Shown here piece after piece: positions 1 through 8,529 of a stretch of 41,519 nucleotides of DNA (position 1 is the stretch's first letter; each line of letters opens with the position of its first letter). The notes beneath the pieces were generated by a model. The model did not search any database and was not told the origin of the DNA. It worked only from the letters and a program-made list of their open reading frames with translations. This DNA comes from Thermodesulfobacteriota bacterium (GTDB taxonomy: Bacteria > Desulfobacterota_D > UBA1144 > Nemesobacterales > UBA2774): the NCBI GenBank assembly GCA_021604765.1, contig BQJP01000024.1, positions 1 to 41,519 on the forward strand. Direction: 5' to 3'. Position numbers and translations under genes: made by a program.

Positions 1-4
1 GTTA

Positions 5-316
5 GTGAAAAACTTACTAACTATCACAGCGTTAGTTCTATTTTTAAGTATTGCTTCTCCCTCTTTTGGTCTCGACAATATGTCTTTATATACAGAGACG
101 CCCTTGAGGGTTGAGATAGCAAGTGAAGTAAATATGGATCACGTGGAAGAAGACTTTATGGATTTCTATATAGATACTTTGCATCCACAACTCGACGAGA
201 CGAACCTCGAGCCGATAATTTTAGCCGAAGGAACTGGTATAGAGGAGTTAGAGGAGGACTATATCAACATATTCGGCGTTCAGGTTCCGACCAATAACAA
301 GAGCGGCACGATATAG
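5..316 (+). CDS. Small secreted acidic protein, unknown function
   Basis: The ORF starts with GTG and encodes 103 residues. Residues 1-22 form a classic Sec signal peptide (MKN, a hydrophobic stretch LLTITALVLFL, then a likely cleavage after SFG). The mature part is short and very acidic, with many Asp and Glu residues and no cysteine. I recognise no domain. Only four bases of upstream sequence are visible, so the ribosome-binding site cannot be seen and the gene could begin further left. A GC-rich hairpin follows 36 bases after the stop, so it is probably the last gene of its transcript. Confidence 0.6.
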   Translation: MKNLLTITALVLFLSIASPSFGLDNMSLYTETPLRVEIASEVNMDHVEEDFMDFYIDTLHPQLDETNLEPIILAEGTGIEELEEDYINIFGVQVPTNNKSGTI

Positions 317-352
317 GTGTTCACCCTTGCTAGACCTAAGGGCAATAACCAT

Positions 353-383
353 CCCCCCGGTGGTTGGATAAACTGCCGGGGGG
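353..383 (+). terminator. GC-rich hairpin, terminator-like
   Basis: CCCCCCGG (353-360) pairs perfectly with CCGGGGGG (376-383) around a 15-base loop. No T-run follows, so it is not a textbook intrinsic terminator, but it sits just after the stop of the first gene. Confidence 0.45.
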
Positions 384-412
384 ACATAAAATATTCATTA
401 ATCTTATTGCAT

Positions 413-442
413 TTGACATCTTAATTGAATTTGTATTATTAT
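413..442 (+). promoter_or_regulatory. Candidate sigma-70 promoter of the Tat-signal protein gene
   Basis: A perfect -35 box TTGACA lies at 413-418. TATTAT at 437-442 (18-base spacer) is the likely -10; an overlapping TATTAT at 434-439 gives 15 bases. The start codon is at 471, giving a leader of roughly 20 bases. Confidence 0.5.
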
Positions 443-470
443 GAATACAGGTAGGGTTTAACATAATAAG

Positions 471-1205
471 ATGGGTATTCACAGAAGACAATTTCTAAGT
501 TTAGCAGTTAAGACAATCGGCGCTGCAGGTCTAATCAAAGCGTACGGTTTTAAAGGTGTGTTTGCATTTGCCGACGAAACCAAGAAAGCAGCACCCTCCC
601 CTGCACCTAAAGTATGGTCAAGCAACAAAATGGTTATAAACACAAACTCCGGTGTAGTACACTGGCCGCACCCAGAGGTGTTTAAAATAACTACATATAG
701 TGTAGCACCTCATAACGCTAAACAGCTTGAAGTTGACGATTCACACGAAAAAGTAGCCAAGAATCCTAAATTACATTTTGATAAAAGTAAGAGTGGTGTT
801 ATTTACGAACATCTTGCTCTATCAGAGATAGAAATTGAAGACGAAAAAACTTTAAGTTTTGATAATGGAAGCATTAACGAGAGCATAGAAATACTTAAAA
901 TTGCTGTTAACGAGCCTGGCAATTCAAACAATTGGCGTATATATGACTTAATAGCTAGGCTGGTTAGTCTCAAGAATGAGCAAGATCCCGATAAAGCCCG
1001 AGCTGAAATAGTTGAAATTTTTAGCAATTCAAAAGTATCTGGAGATTGGAATAAAAGAGACAATCTTTCAAAAATTAGTGATAAAGATGAATTTGAAAAA
1101 TGGCATACAAAAACCGTAGACAAAACACATGGAGATTATAGAAAAAAATTAATAAACAGGGTAAATTCCTCAAAGAAACTAACTAACGACACATTAAAGA
1201 ACTAA
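471..1205 (+). CDS. Tat-signal secreted protein, unknown function
   Basis: The product has 244 residues. The N-terminus MGIHRRQFLSLAVKTIGAAG fits a twin-arginine signal (R-R-x-F-L followed by a moderately hydrophobic helix to about residue 33), so export of a folded protein is likely. Tat signals usually mark cofactor-containing proteins, but no metal or heme motif is obvious. After an Ala/Pro-rich linker (residues 40-48) comes a segment with NTNSGVVHWPHPEVFK and HNAKQLEV, then a long charged, Lys/Asp-rich helical region to the C-terminus. I do not recognise the family. It has its own promoter candidate and no co-oriented close neighbour. Confidence 0.65.
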   Translation: MGIHRRQFLSLAVKTIGAAGLIKAYGFKGVFAFADETKKAAPSPAPKVWSSNKMVINTNSGVVHWPHPEVFKITTYSVAPHNAKQLEVDDSHEKVAKNPKLHFDKSKSGVIYEHLALSEIEIEDEKTLSFDNGSINESIEILKIAVNEPGNSNNWRIYDLIARLVSLKNEQDPDKARAEIVEIFSNSKVSGDWNKRDNLSKISDKDEFEKWHTKTVDKTHGDYRKKLINRVNSSKKLTNDTLKN

Positions 1206-1306
1206 TAAATCTTCGGGTCTTCTAAATTTTTAAGATACTCAGGTATGAGAGATGAACTTTTCCCCGTCACGCAATATTAGTCCTTAGCTTGTAAAACTAA
1301 AACTCT

Positions 1307-1423
1307 CTATCTAACTAGAGACTTTGCGAATTCCTCGCCTAGCTCAACTCCGGCGCAGTGTTTTTTGTAGAGATCAAGTACTTCAAGACTATCAATTCTA
1401 AGACTTTTCCAGTACTCAGCATA
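1307..1423 (-). pseudogene. Possible relic of a decayed gene (38 codons, no start)
   Basis: Reading leftward between an in-frame TAA (1424-1426) and a TAG (1307-1309), 38 codons give a strikingly protein-like peptide containing RIDSLEVLDLYKKHCAG and VELGEEFAKSLVR. There is no start codon or ribosome-binding site. A second open stretch in another frame of the same strand (with SSSLIPEYLKNLEDPKIY) ends at 1202-1204. Together they may be the eroded 3' end of a gene. The family is not recognised and chance cannot be excluded. Confidence 0.3.
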
Positions 1424-1483
1424 TTATTAATGTATAGTTGTATCATCAGATATCTTAAGAATCCAATTAAGTATGGGAGGCTA

Positions 1484-1906
1484 ATGATGAAATACCACAC
1501 AATAATGATATTAACTTTGGCGCTATTGCTGCCATTTAGTTTCGGGTGTGATAATGACAATAATAGTAACGCTCAGGATATGGATGATTTAGGGATGCCA
1601 GGACCCATGACTGAAGAGTGCCCCTGTTTTACGGAACTAGAGATCCTGGAAATGGGGAAAAATGAGGTAAATAATTCTTGTATCAATACAATCTGGGGAC
1701 TAGATTTCTTACCTTCTATCGATAAGAATATTATCTTTTCAGCTTCGTGTATGCCCGATGGCACTTCTTGCGAATGTCAAAATGGCACGACGATCACTAA
1801 CAACATTAGTGCAAATGAAGTGGGAATGTGCATGGAGAACATTCTAGGAGGCATGTTACTACTTAGTAGTGAGGGGTTATCAATAGAATGTGGTTTTACC
1901 CCTTAG
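1484..1906 (+). CDS. Small Cys-rich lipoprotein, unknown function
   Basis: I chose the ATG at 1484 because GGGAGG lies four bases upstream; the ORF can be read from 1358 but those residues are not signal-like. The 140-residue product begins MMKYHTIMILTLALLLPFSF and has a Cys after SFG, so it is probably a lipoprotein with a slightly imperfect lipobox. The mature part starts with an Asn/Asp linker and contains about eight further cysteines (ECPC, SC, SCEC, MC, EC), which suggests a disulfide-stabilised extracytoplasmic domain. No known family is recognised. An intergenic stretch of about 300 bases follows. Confidence 0.6.
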   Translation: MMKYHTIMILTLALLLPFSFGCDNDNNSNAQDMDDLGMPGPMTEECPCFTELEILEMGKNEVNNSCINTIWGLDFLPSIDKNIIFSASCMPDGTSCECQNGTTITNNISANEVGMCMENILGGMLLLSSEGLSIECGFTP

Positions 1907-2223
1907 GGAGAACACGGTCATAAACGGAACTACTATGGACTGTGTTAATATTACCATGACCAGTCTTGATACCAGTTAAATACCTATTCACTACCTAGAA
2001 ATCGCATATCTGCAGATACTATCCGCTTTCTAATTATTCCCCACTATGTTCAGAAAAGTCTCGCTTGCCCTATAGGCAACTATATCTACAAATCTAAAGA
2101 CAAAGTATTAAGGATTTTCTCCTTCGAAAACCTGAGGATTTAAAGGTTTTTTTAACTCAAAAAAAATTTTCTAAGAAATCCTAGAAATATATGTTAAGTT
2201 TTTATCAGTTAAAGGCGGGTGAG
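1907..2223. other. Intergenic region, no gene supported
   Basis: This 317-base AT-rich stretch holds no ORF with a ribosome-binding site. The only structure seen is the weak terminator-like hairpin at 2127-2153. A short minus-strand open stretch of about 20 codons near 2030-2095 looks faintly coding but is flanked by stops and has no start. Confidence 0.5.
2127..2153 (+). terminator. Weak intrinsic terminator candidate
   Basis: AAAACCT (2127-2133) can pair with AGGTTTT (2144-2150), and the T-run continues to 2153. The stem has only two G-C pairs, so the call is tentative. Confidence 0.3.
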
Positions 2224-2856
2224 ATGAAACTATTTAAATATAAGGCTCTTATACTACTAATACCTATATTATTTGCAGCAAGCTGCGGAAGCGGAGGAAT
2301 TTACTATCCTGGCAAAAAGAAAACGGTAAATGTGCCTCCTCCCAAGACTGAAAAACCTGCAAAGAAAGAACCAGTTAAAAAAGTTAAGGTAGATACTAAC
2401 GCTGAAAATGTTTTCAACGCGCCGTTTATCGATGTGTGGCTTGCAGCAATAGAAAGCACAAAGTGGATTAAGTGGAATATCGCATTTATTGATGAGCGCG
2501 AAGGCGTTATCAGATTAAAAGAAGCTTACGCATACAGAAAAGGAGGCAAGTTGTTAAGGACATACGCCTGGCCCACCAAAGAAAACCTTCAAACCTCCAG
2601 CATAAACGACTATCTTGAAAAAGTAGGTCGCTATAACCCAGGGCAATCTAACACGGTATTCACTCAGGAAAACTTGAAGATGACTGTAACCAAAGTCTCC
2701 GCCGATGTTACCAAAGTGGACATCGACTATACGATCAGACCCTACACATTCTCCGGCAAGATAGGTTATCAAATAGATTCAAACGGATTTATTGAGTCCC
2801 TAATGCTTGAGAGAATTAAAGAAAACCTTGACCGGAGCCCGGTTGCCAAGAGATAA
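2224..2856 (+). CDS. Lipoprotein, unknown function
   Basis: The start at 2224 is preferred over an upstream in-frame start at 2191 because it puts GGCGGGTGAG directly upstream and gives a proper lipoprotein signal: MKLFKYKALILLIPILFAAS followed by Cys (lipobox A-A-S-C). The mature protein of about 190 residues begins with a Gly/Lys/Pro linker (KTEKPAKKEPVKK) that may span the periplasm or cell wall, then a folded domain (from NAPFIDVWLAAIE) with alternating strand-like segments. No catalytic motif is seen and the family is not recognised. The next gene starts six bases after its stop, so the two are probably co-transcribed and translationally coupled. Confidence 0.65.
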   Translation: MKLFKYKALILLIPILFAASCGSGGIYYPGKKKTVNVPPPKTEKPAKKEPVKKVKVDTNAENVFNAPFIDVWLAAIESTKWIKWNIAFIDEREGVIRLKEAYAYRKGGKLLRTYAWPTKENLQTSSINDYLEKVGRYNPGQSNTVFTQENLKMTVTKVSADVTKVDIDYTIRPYTFSGKIGYQIDSNGFIESLMLERIKENLDRSPVAKR

Positions 2857-2862
2857 TATCTT

Positions 2863-3366
2863 GTGACCACTATTTTACTTTCTATAGGAATAATCGCAGC
2901 TTTTGCCATACTTTTCTGGCTCGACAAAAAACAGGGCCCTGAACCCACACCTGCGATTGTACACGTCTTTGATGTTCTAAGAAATCTGAATTGGGATATG
3001 AACGAAAACGAAATCAAGAACACTTTCCAGGGTTCTAAGAAGGGAACCTCTACCAGGTTAAACAAAAAATCAATATTGACTCGTAAAGAGAATTTTGGAG
3101 GGCAGGAAATTTATACTACATTTAGTTTTCCAAATGATAATGCAGGCAGGGTAAGCAAAGCCGAAATAAGGCTTTCAAGGATCAGCCAAAAAGATATTGA
3201 TCAGCTTTTTCGTACAGTGTGTAAACAATACGGACAGCCAGGGCAACATGATTCGAATATTGAAGGCTCGGTAAAGTGGGCTACGGAACCCGGAATTTTA
3301 ACTCTTGAGAACACAGCTCCTGAAGAATATACACTTACTATAAAAGAGGAAGATATTAAGGTTTAG
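2863..3366 (+). CDS. Single-pass membrane-anchored protein, unknown function
   Basis: The GTG start at 2863 lies six bases after the stop of the lipoprotein gene, with no strong ribosome-binding site of its own, which suggests coupled translation. Residues 4-20 form one transmembrane helix (ILLSIGIIAAFAILFWL), followed by a charged domain of about 145 residues containing LNWDMNENEIKNTF and a C-terminal strand-rich region. No conserved motif is recognised. It probably works with the lipoprotein encoded just upstream. It ends four bases before the 3' end of the convergent trpS gene. Confidence 0.6.
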   Translation: MTTILLSIGIIAAFAILFWLDKKQGPEPTPAIVHVFDVLRNLNWDMNENEIKNTFQGSKKGTSTRLNKKSILTRKENFGGQEIYTTFSFPNDNAGRVSKAEIRLSRISQKDIDQLFRTVCKQYGQPGQHDSNIEGSVKWATEPGILTLENTAPEEYTLTIKEEDIKV

Positions 3367-3370
3367 AACT

Positions 3371-4375
3371 CTACGGCTTGAAAAGCCCCATAGCGCTTAT
3401 GATCTGATCCATAATTCCGTGCGCTTTCTCGCGCGCTCTATTAGTCCCTTCTCTTAAAATATCACGAACGTCATCAGGGCGTTTCTCATATTCAGCGCGC
3501 TTATCTCTAAAGGGCTGAAGAAGCTCGTTAATAGCAGCTGCAAGTTTTTTCTTAACTTCTACATCCCCGACGTTTCCGGTTCTGTAGCGCTCTTTAAGAT
3601 CTTCAATTTCAGGGATTTTCGTATTAAATGCATCGTGATATATAAACACAGGGTTCCCCTCTACTTTGCCGGGAATATCCGCTCTGATGCGGTTAGGATC
3701 AGTGAACATACTCATTACTCTTTTATTAACCTGTTTTTCGTCATCTGAAAGATAGATACAGTTATCAAGACTCTTACTCATCTTCCTGTCGCCGTCTGTG
3801 CCGACTAAACGTGAAGTTTTGCTGATCACAGGATCGGGCTCTTCAAAAAACTCGCCATATAGATGGTTGAATCTTCTTGCTAGCTCTCGTGTGAGTTCAA
3901 CATGGCTCAGCTGGTCATCACCTACCGGAACCTTTGTGGCTTTAAACATTAATATGTCCGCTGCCATGAGCACCGGGTAGCCCAGAAGTCCAACGGAGTA
4001 GTTGTCCCCTACCCCCATGTCCTGTATCTTTTCTTTTAATGTAGGAATTCGCTCTGCTCTGGGAACTCCGCATATCATAGCGAGCATTGCATATAGTTCA
4101 GTGATGTAGGGAATTTGCGACTGTACATAGAAAGTCGACTTATTCGGATCCATTCCAACGCTAAGCCAGTCCATAACCATCTCTAGTGTATTCTGCTCAA
4201 CTTCTTTTACTTTATCGTAATGAGTAGTAAGCATATGAAGATCTGCCACCAAAAAGTAACAGTCATATTCATCTTGAAATGCGATACGGTTATAGAGTGA
4301 ACCAACTAAGTGCCCTAGATGTAGCCTGCCCGTTGGTCTGTCCCCGGTCACGAGTATTGGTTTAGCATCAGCCAT
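3371..4375 (-). CDS. trpS: Tryptophanyl-tRNA synthetase
   Basis: The 334-residue product has the normal length for a bacterial class Ic tryptophanyl-tRNA synthetase, which activates Trp with ATP and charges tRNA-Trp in the cytoplasm. The HIGH-type motif is TGRLHLGH (residues 15-22) and the KMSKS motif is intact at residues 198-202 within GDRKMSKSLDN. The segment PVLMAADILMF matches the family's Trp-pocket region. The ATG at 4375 is preceded by an AGGAGG sequence about nine bases upstream on the minus strand. The gene stands alone and converges on the 2863 gene with only four bases between stop codons, leaving no room for a separate terminator. Confidence 0.97.
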   Translation of the reverse strand: MADAKPILVTGDRPTGRLHLGHLVGSLYNRIAFQDEYDCYFLVADLHMLTTHYDKVKEVEQNTLEMVMDWLSVGMDPNKSTFYVQSQIPYITELYAMLAMICGVPRAERIPTLKEKIQDMGVGDNYSVGLLGYPVLMAADILMFKATKVPVGDDQLSHVELTRELARRFNHLYGEFFEEPDPVISKTSRLVGTDGDRKMSKSLDNCIYLSDDEKQVNKRVMSMFTDPNRIRADIPGKVEGNPVFIYHDAFNTKIPEIEDLKERYRTGNVGDVEVKKKLAAAINELLQPFRDKRAEYEKRPDDVRDILREGTNRAREKAHGIMDQIISAMGLFKP

Positions 4376-4547
4376 GATTTAAATAATCCTCCTAAATCTA
4401 TTCGAGACATAATAAGAGTGCATTTAGAGAAATAACGCAATGTGTCTTAATTAGCCCAGTAATATACACGTTCTATGAGAAATTGGGATATTTTTTATTA
4501 TAGAAAACGTCTAATCCAAAATGTCTCTTGGATCTATAAGATTGAAT

Positions 4548-5180
4548 CTACTTAGGCTGGTTGAGTTGATAACCGCACACAAAGTCGGCTACCTTTGAGC
4601 TTACAGTGCCGTCTATTATCGGAAGCGCCTCATAGGGTGTGGACTGTCTATCAACAAGCCTTCCAAGACCATCATAAAATTTTGAATCAGTATAGGAATA
4701 GGTCTGTTCGTCACAATCCACAGCTGAGTTAATCTGCACACTCTGGTATGACAAACCATCTTCATCACGCTGGGTTTTCTCAAACTCAAGCTTGCTCCAA
4801 GATGTGGTCAAACCGTTTTCAGTCTCTATCGTTTCGGGATCTACAAAGACGGAGTACACTCTTTCACCTGTAACTCCTCCGACAAGAAACCAGGATTCTT
4901 CTTTATTTATAGTTTTATATCTCTTAATTTTATCAATCTTAGGATATGTTACTGCAGTTTCCTTATCTTCGGGCTTTGCAGTGATCTGCTCTATAACAGT
5001 CTTGTTCTCAGAGTCCTCAGTTACTAACGGTTCTACGTCCACAGTATTATCAGTTGCATTTTCAGTTATAGGAACATCCTGAACAACTGGGGGCTCCGCA
5101 GTTTCTTTTTGAGCACAACTAACAATAACAATTATCATAATTAGTAAAGCTAAAATCTTAGTATGATTAAGAGGTTTCAT
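4548..5180 (-). CDS. Lipoprotein with surface-adhesin protein E-like domain
   Basis: The start at 5180 is chosen because GAGG lies about nine bases upstream and the product opens with a lipoprotein signal, MKPLNHTKILALLIMIIVIV-S-C. The longer reading to 5282 adds residues that do not look like a signal. After a Pro/Thr/Glu-rich spacer (residues 25-85), the C-terminal half has ESWFLVGG...VFVDPETIE...TTSWSKLEF and a YQSVQINSAVDCDEQTY segment. The Trp, Asp-Pro-x-Thr/Ser-Ile, W-x-K and Cys-containing strands resemble the surface-adhesin protein E (CNP1-like) family. The exact role is unknown, and outer-membrane or surface attachment is inferred. Confidence 0.7.
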   Translation of the reverse strand: MKPLNHTKILALLIMIIVIVSCAQKETAEPPVVQDVPITENATDNTVDVEPLVTEDSENKTVIEQITAKPEDKETAVTYPKIDKIKRYKTINKEESWFLVGGVTGERVYSVFVDPETIETENGLTTSWSKLEFEKTQRDEDGLSYQSVQINSAVDCDEQTYSYTDSKFYDGLGRLVDRQSTPYEALPIIDGTVSSKVADFVCGYQLNQPK

Positions 5181-5322
5181 TTTTTTATACCTCAACGAGA
5201 AACGTATAGAATGATATTTTGGGTTCAATCTGCCAGGAAAAACGATAGGATAATGTATGCACTTTCCCCCCAAAGTACTCATGCATACATTCCTATCATG
5301 TATTCATTAGGCCTTCAAAATC

Positions 5323-5904
5323 TTATTTGCTTTTAGTAGTAGTATCTTTTGCAGCTTCCTGAGTTTGCATCTGTCTTTTAGCCCTCTCTTGTCTTAACTG
5401 TATGAGCGCGTGCCTGTTTACTTTTTTAAGAGTTTTTAGTCTAGCAAAGTTCTCAGGACCTATAGTTTCTTTTATTTCAGCGACACCGTCTATGAAACTA
5501 TTAGCAGCTTTTAAATTCGCTGCTTCTATATCCTTAGAGAGAGTCTTTAATTCCAAAGGATCAAACTCACCACTTTGTAAAGCTTTCAGGAATTTTCTTT
5601 GAAACTCACGTGATTTGTTCTCATCATCTATTATTGTTTCAGAATATTTTTCGGAAATCTTGCCAAGGGCATCTTTCTGTTCATTACTTAAATCTAGTTG
5701 TCTGGTTTGACCTGAGATGCTAAGAAACATCCGGCTAAATTTACCGCCTCTCAACCTAGCTACTCTCTCTTGCTTAAAACCTTCAGCCGGTTTTTGAGCA
5801 GCCGGCCTTTTAACTACAGGCTTTTGTTCTTTGTCCTCATTTTCCGCTACAGCAAAGCCTGCGGTAAGAATAAAAACAATTAATGGCAATAATGCTGACC
5901 TCAT
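5323..5904 (-). CDS. Spy/CpxP-like periplasmic protein
   Basis: The product has 193 residues with a Sec signal (MRSALLPLIVFILTAGFAVA). A strong AGGAGG lies eight bases upstream of the ATG on the minus strand. The mature protein is almost wholly helical and charged. It carries two LTxxQ-like motifs, LDLSNEQKDAL near residue 75 and IGPENFARLK near residue 149, the arrangement seen in Spy/CpxP/ZraP-type periplasmic proteins. Family members are chaperones or stress/metal sensors; which applies here cannot be told. The C-terminus ends in a Lys/Thr-rich tail. Confidence 0.65.
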   Translation of the reverse strand: MRSALLPLIVFILTAGFAVAENEDKEQKPVVKRPAAQKPAEGFKQERVARLRGGKFSRMFLSISGQTRQLDLSNEQKDALGKISEKYSETIIDDENKSREFQRKFLKALQSGEFDPLELKTLSKDIEAANLKAANSFIDGVAEIKETIGPENFARLKTLKKVNRHALIQLRQERAKRQMQTQEAAKDTTTKSK

Positions 5905-6022
5905 ACAGATAAACCTCCTGGATCTAAAGTGCTTATATATTAACCTATTGTTATTGTTTTACATATTTTTATTATAGGAAAGTAATTTCTCGGAATTTAT
6001 TCAAGCTTTTATTAAATTTCTA

Positions 6023-7042
6023 TCAAATAGATAATTGTCGCTTACGGATAATAATAAAAGCGGCCATTCCCAATATCCCAGACATTAAAATTAAACCCCA
6101 CACCGAGAGTGTGGGAACATTTACTGGAAGAGATATCGCGTTTATTATCACATCATCCATAATTAATTCAGTAGCTTGTCCACGGGTCCAGCCTATTGTA
6201 CCTTCAGTAGAGCCAAAGTGCCCCCAGTTAATAAAGGAGACATTCATTTCAGTAGCGGTCGCTACAAATTCCAAAGTGTATACATGAAACTCGTCAGTGC
6301 CGAAAACATGTGGTGCATCTACAGGCTCCGCAGAATTTCCTGCGGGCACAGCAAGATATAAAAGATCATAGCCTTCAAGTTGAACACCCATAATGCCATC
6401 ACCAGCGGTTGCTCCATTAGGAGAACTTGCGAATCCTTCATTTGACCATTCTCCTGAAACCCAAAAGCTCATTCTATAAACACCGTCTGGAACAAGACCT
6501 GTTACAGTCTGGGTTATGGTCATTGGTTGCGGCCCATATTCCGGTCTAAGAATAATAGTTGGCGGCGAGGTAAAAACTACTTCGCCGTTAGACATGTACT
6601 GTGGTACTTCTGAAATCTCAGCCGGTGTGAAGTTGCCTAAATAAATTGATCTTTCCCCATTTATCTCGGTAGATGACCACGCTTGTCCTGCTATAGGCAA
6701 GCCGGCGGCCGGCAAAGCATTTATATTATTCCCCCACCTTGAGTAGGTATCTACTCCCCCACCTGTGGTTGTCCATCTGTCTGGCGTGGCAACTGGCGTT
6801 AAAGTCGTATTTGGTGAAAGATAATAATATCCATCTCCATCAATGCCTGGTAAGAAACCATCAAAATCAGTACCATCTTCAAGATGAGGCTCTTCAAAAC
6901 TACCGTTAAATACAAGATTTCGTGAACTGTCTAAAGGATCAGCGTCTGTGATAATTGTGGGTGTCGCGGCATAAACAATACTTGGATTACAAAAAACAAC
7001 AGCAAAAAAGATTATAAAAGCATATCTTCGGAAATTATTCAT
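6023..7042 (-). CDS. IPTL-CTERM surface protein with DUF642-like domain
   Basis: The ATG at 7042 is preferred because GGAGG lies seven bases upstream, giving 339 residues; the reading from 7060 places the start before that site. The N-terminus has a Sec signal ending near VYAA. NLVFNGSFEEP near residue 43 is the hallmark opening of DUF642/galactose-binding-like surface domains, and the central region is a beta-rich jelly-roll with many Trp and Gly residues. The C-terminus is a sorting tail: VPTLSVWGL, a hydrophobic helix, then IRKRQLSI. This is the IPTL-CTERM type, recognised by exosortase XrtH in other bacteria. It is one of four such proteins in the window. Confidence 0.85.
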   Translation of the reverse strand: MNNFRRYAFIIFFAVVFCNPSIVYAATPTIITDADPLDSSRNLVFNGSFEEPHLEDGTDFDGFLPGIDGDGYYYLSPNTTLTPVATPDRWTTTGGGVDTYSRWGNNINALPAAGLPIAGQAWSSTEINGERSIYLGNFTPAEISEVPQYMSNGEVVFTSPPTIILRPEYGPQPMTITQTVTGLVPDGVYRMSFWVSGEWSNEGFASSPNGATAGDGIMGVQLEGYDLLYLAVPAGNSAEPVDAPHVFGTDEFHVYTLEFVATATEMNVSFINWGHFGSTEGTIGWTRGQATELIMDDVIINAISLPVNVPTLSVWGLILMSGILGMAAFIIIRKRQLSI

Positions 7043-7118
7043 TAATATCCTCCGCCTCAAGGTTATCTAAATGCTTCGATATTTTATAATATTTCGATCA
7101 ATTAGTAAATAAAAGCTA

Positions 7119-7559
7119 CTAATTATCAGCATAGCCTTTCATCCATGTTCTTTCTATATCATGGTTTCTGAGGTCCACTCCAAAATCAAGAGCAGCTTTC
7201 ATTGCCATAAGAACAGAAACCCAGCCTGCGGTCATCTCGTTTTTAATAGATCTATCGACTTCTTGAGCAATTAATTGCATATCTGTGCCACCATTGCCAT
7301 CATTTTTTATATTAAACATTACTATAGAGCCAAAATACTCAAGCTTAAACATTTGCCCAGGGATACTATCCAGAATTTTAGACTTAAAAGGAGAATAGCC
7401 TAAAATCCGAAATTCAATTACACCATTTTTTTCTTCCGCGGACTCTGCCCAGTACTTAGCCCTTGCTTCAGCATTTGCTAACCCTTCATATACCACTTGA
7501 GGCGATGAGTTAAAATGTATTTTCCATTTGATTACACCCTCTTCTTCCTGAAATGCCAT
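7119..7559 (-). CDS. AHSA1/SRPBCC-fold protein
   Basis: The start at 7559 is preferred because a G6 tract lies seven bases upstream; the reading from 7574 has no site. The product of 146 residues begins MAFQEEEGVIKWKIHFNSSP and includes VVYEGLANAEARAKYWAES and a C-terminal helix with MTAGWVSVLMAMKAALDFG. This is the layout of the Activator-of-Hsp90-ATPase-like (START/SRPBCC) fold, which binds hydrophobic ligands or client proteins. No substrate can be inferred. It lies 45 bases downstream of the DUF4186 gene on the same strand, so it is likely the third gene of a small operon. Confidence 0.7.
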   Translation of the reverse strand: MAFQEEEGVIKWKIHFNSSPQVVYEGLANAEARAKYWAESAEEKNGVIEFRILGYSPFKSKILDSIPGQMFKLEYFGSIVMFNIKNDGNGGTDMQLIAQEVDRSIKNEMTAGWVSVLMAMKAALDFGVDLRNHDIERTWMKGYADN

Positions 7560-7604
7560 ACTTAAGCCCCCCATCTGTTATTTGTTCTTTTACAAAAGGA
7601 TCAA

Positions 7605-7958
7605 TCACATATAATTGCTTATCCATCGTTCTAAAACTTCTAACACATAATTTTTCTCATCGTTTGAAAGCTCGTGATCTTTGGATGGTATGCCGTGCCA
7701 TTTCTGAAGACAACCACGGCAGCAAGTGGCTGTAGCGTGTTGTGCAATAAATATGGGGTGGTTACGCATTGGGGTCTGTTTGCCGTCATTGTGAGGGTTG
7801 GCAGGGGCAAGCCTTGCATCTATAAAGTCCCGCCCATGTTCAAGAATTATAGAGACACCTTTGGAATTTAGATACTCTAGCTCTTTGCCCTTCAGTTTAA
7901 AGCTTGATCTAAAACGAGACTTGGCTAATTTCTCAAATAGCAGATCCAAATCAGTCAT
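7605..7958 (-). CDS. DUF4186 protein
   Basis: The 117-residue product closely matches my knowledge of the DUF4186 family. Seen in the sequence: FRSSFKLKGKELEYLNSKG, then DFIDARLAPANPHNDGKQTP, MRNHPIFIAQHATATCCRGC and LQKWHGIP. The conserved His/Cys cluster (HATATCCRGC and KWHG) suggests metal binding, but the function is not established. Its start overlaps the stop of the DUF2721 gene by four bases (ATGA), the usual sign of translational coupling. Confidence 0.9.
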   Translation of the reverse strand: MTDLDLLFEKLAKSRFRSSFKLKGKELEYLNSKGVSIILEHGRDFIDARLAPANPHNDGKQTPMRNHPIFIAQHATATCCRGCLQKWHGIPSKDHELSNDEKNYVLEVLERWISNYM

Positions 7959-8377
7959 CGGGAATCGTTGTTCTTGTCCTCATGCCGCTTGGCATGGCGT
8001 TTAATGATATCTAGGGATAGAATGGATTCGGCAGCAAGTGTTGATACTGCAAAAACAATACATCCTACGCCTACAACAGTTGCAATTTCAAGTACGGTGG
8101 TTGAAGTTGTAATACCCCATGCGTTTACAAGAAACGCGACGAGTGAGCCAAGAGAAAAAAATGCAACGCTTAAATAAAGCGCGAGTAAGCTATTTCTGAA
8201 TAGATGCGCTCTTCTTATTTCTTGTTTAACCCTCTCTGTCTGTATCCTGCACTCCTCATCTGAGAACTCATGGATAGTGCTGTTTACATATGAATACCTT
8301 TGCGAGGTGGACATTATAAGTAGAGCGACACCGGGTATATAAGTAAGGGGTATAAGCAGTTCAAGCGCCATATCCAT
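7955..8377 (-). CDS. DUF2721-like inner-membrane protein
   Basis: The ATG at 8377 is chosen because AAGGAG lies eight bases upstream; a GTG at 8386 overlaps that site. The protein of about 140 residues has three hydrophobic helices: residues 3-20 near ALELLIPLTYIPGVALLIMS, about 63-82 (LLALYLSVAFFSLGSLVAFL), and about 96-117 (LEIATVVGVGCIVFAVSTLA). A charged segment with RVKQEIRRAHLFRNS lies between the first two. This layout matches DUF2721, a family of small membrane proteins of unknown role. It is the first gene of the operon with DUF4186 and the AHSA1-like gene. Confidence 0.75.
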   Translation of the reverse strand: MDMALELLIPLTYIPGVALLIMSTSQRYSYVNSTIHEFSDEECRIQTERVKQEIRRAHLFRNSLLALYLSVAFFSLGSLVAFLVNAWGITTSTTVLEIATVVGVGCIVFAVSTLAAESILSLDIIKRHAKRHEDKNNDSR

Positions 8378-8529
8378 AATTAACACTCCTTAATTGAAGA
8401 TAAGAACCTATATTACCACATATTAGATCAAATTTGATTAAAGAGGTTTCTCTAAATTCACGGCCTTAATATCAAAGTTGAAAATTTATTCTATCGTTTT
8501 TCTTATTACTGAATTATAATAGTGGACCC

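Noticed and set aside
803-1123. Minus-strand 106-codon ORF opposite the Tat-signal gene
   Set aside because: It is a mirror of the coding strand, Ser/Leu-rich with no ribosome-binding site.
2030-2100. Minus-strand open stretch with YRASETFLNIVGNN
   Set aside because: Only about 20 codons between stops, without start or ribosome-binding site; too short to support.
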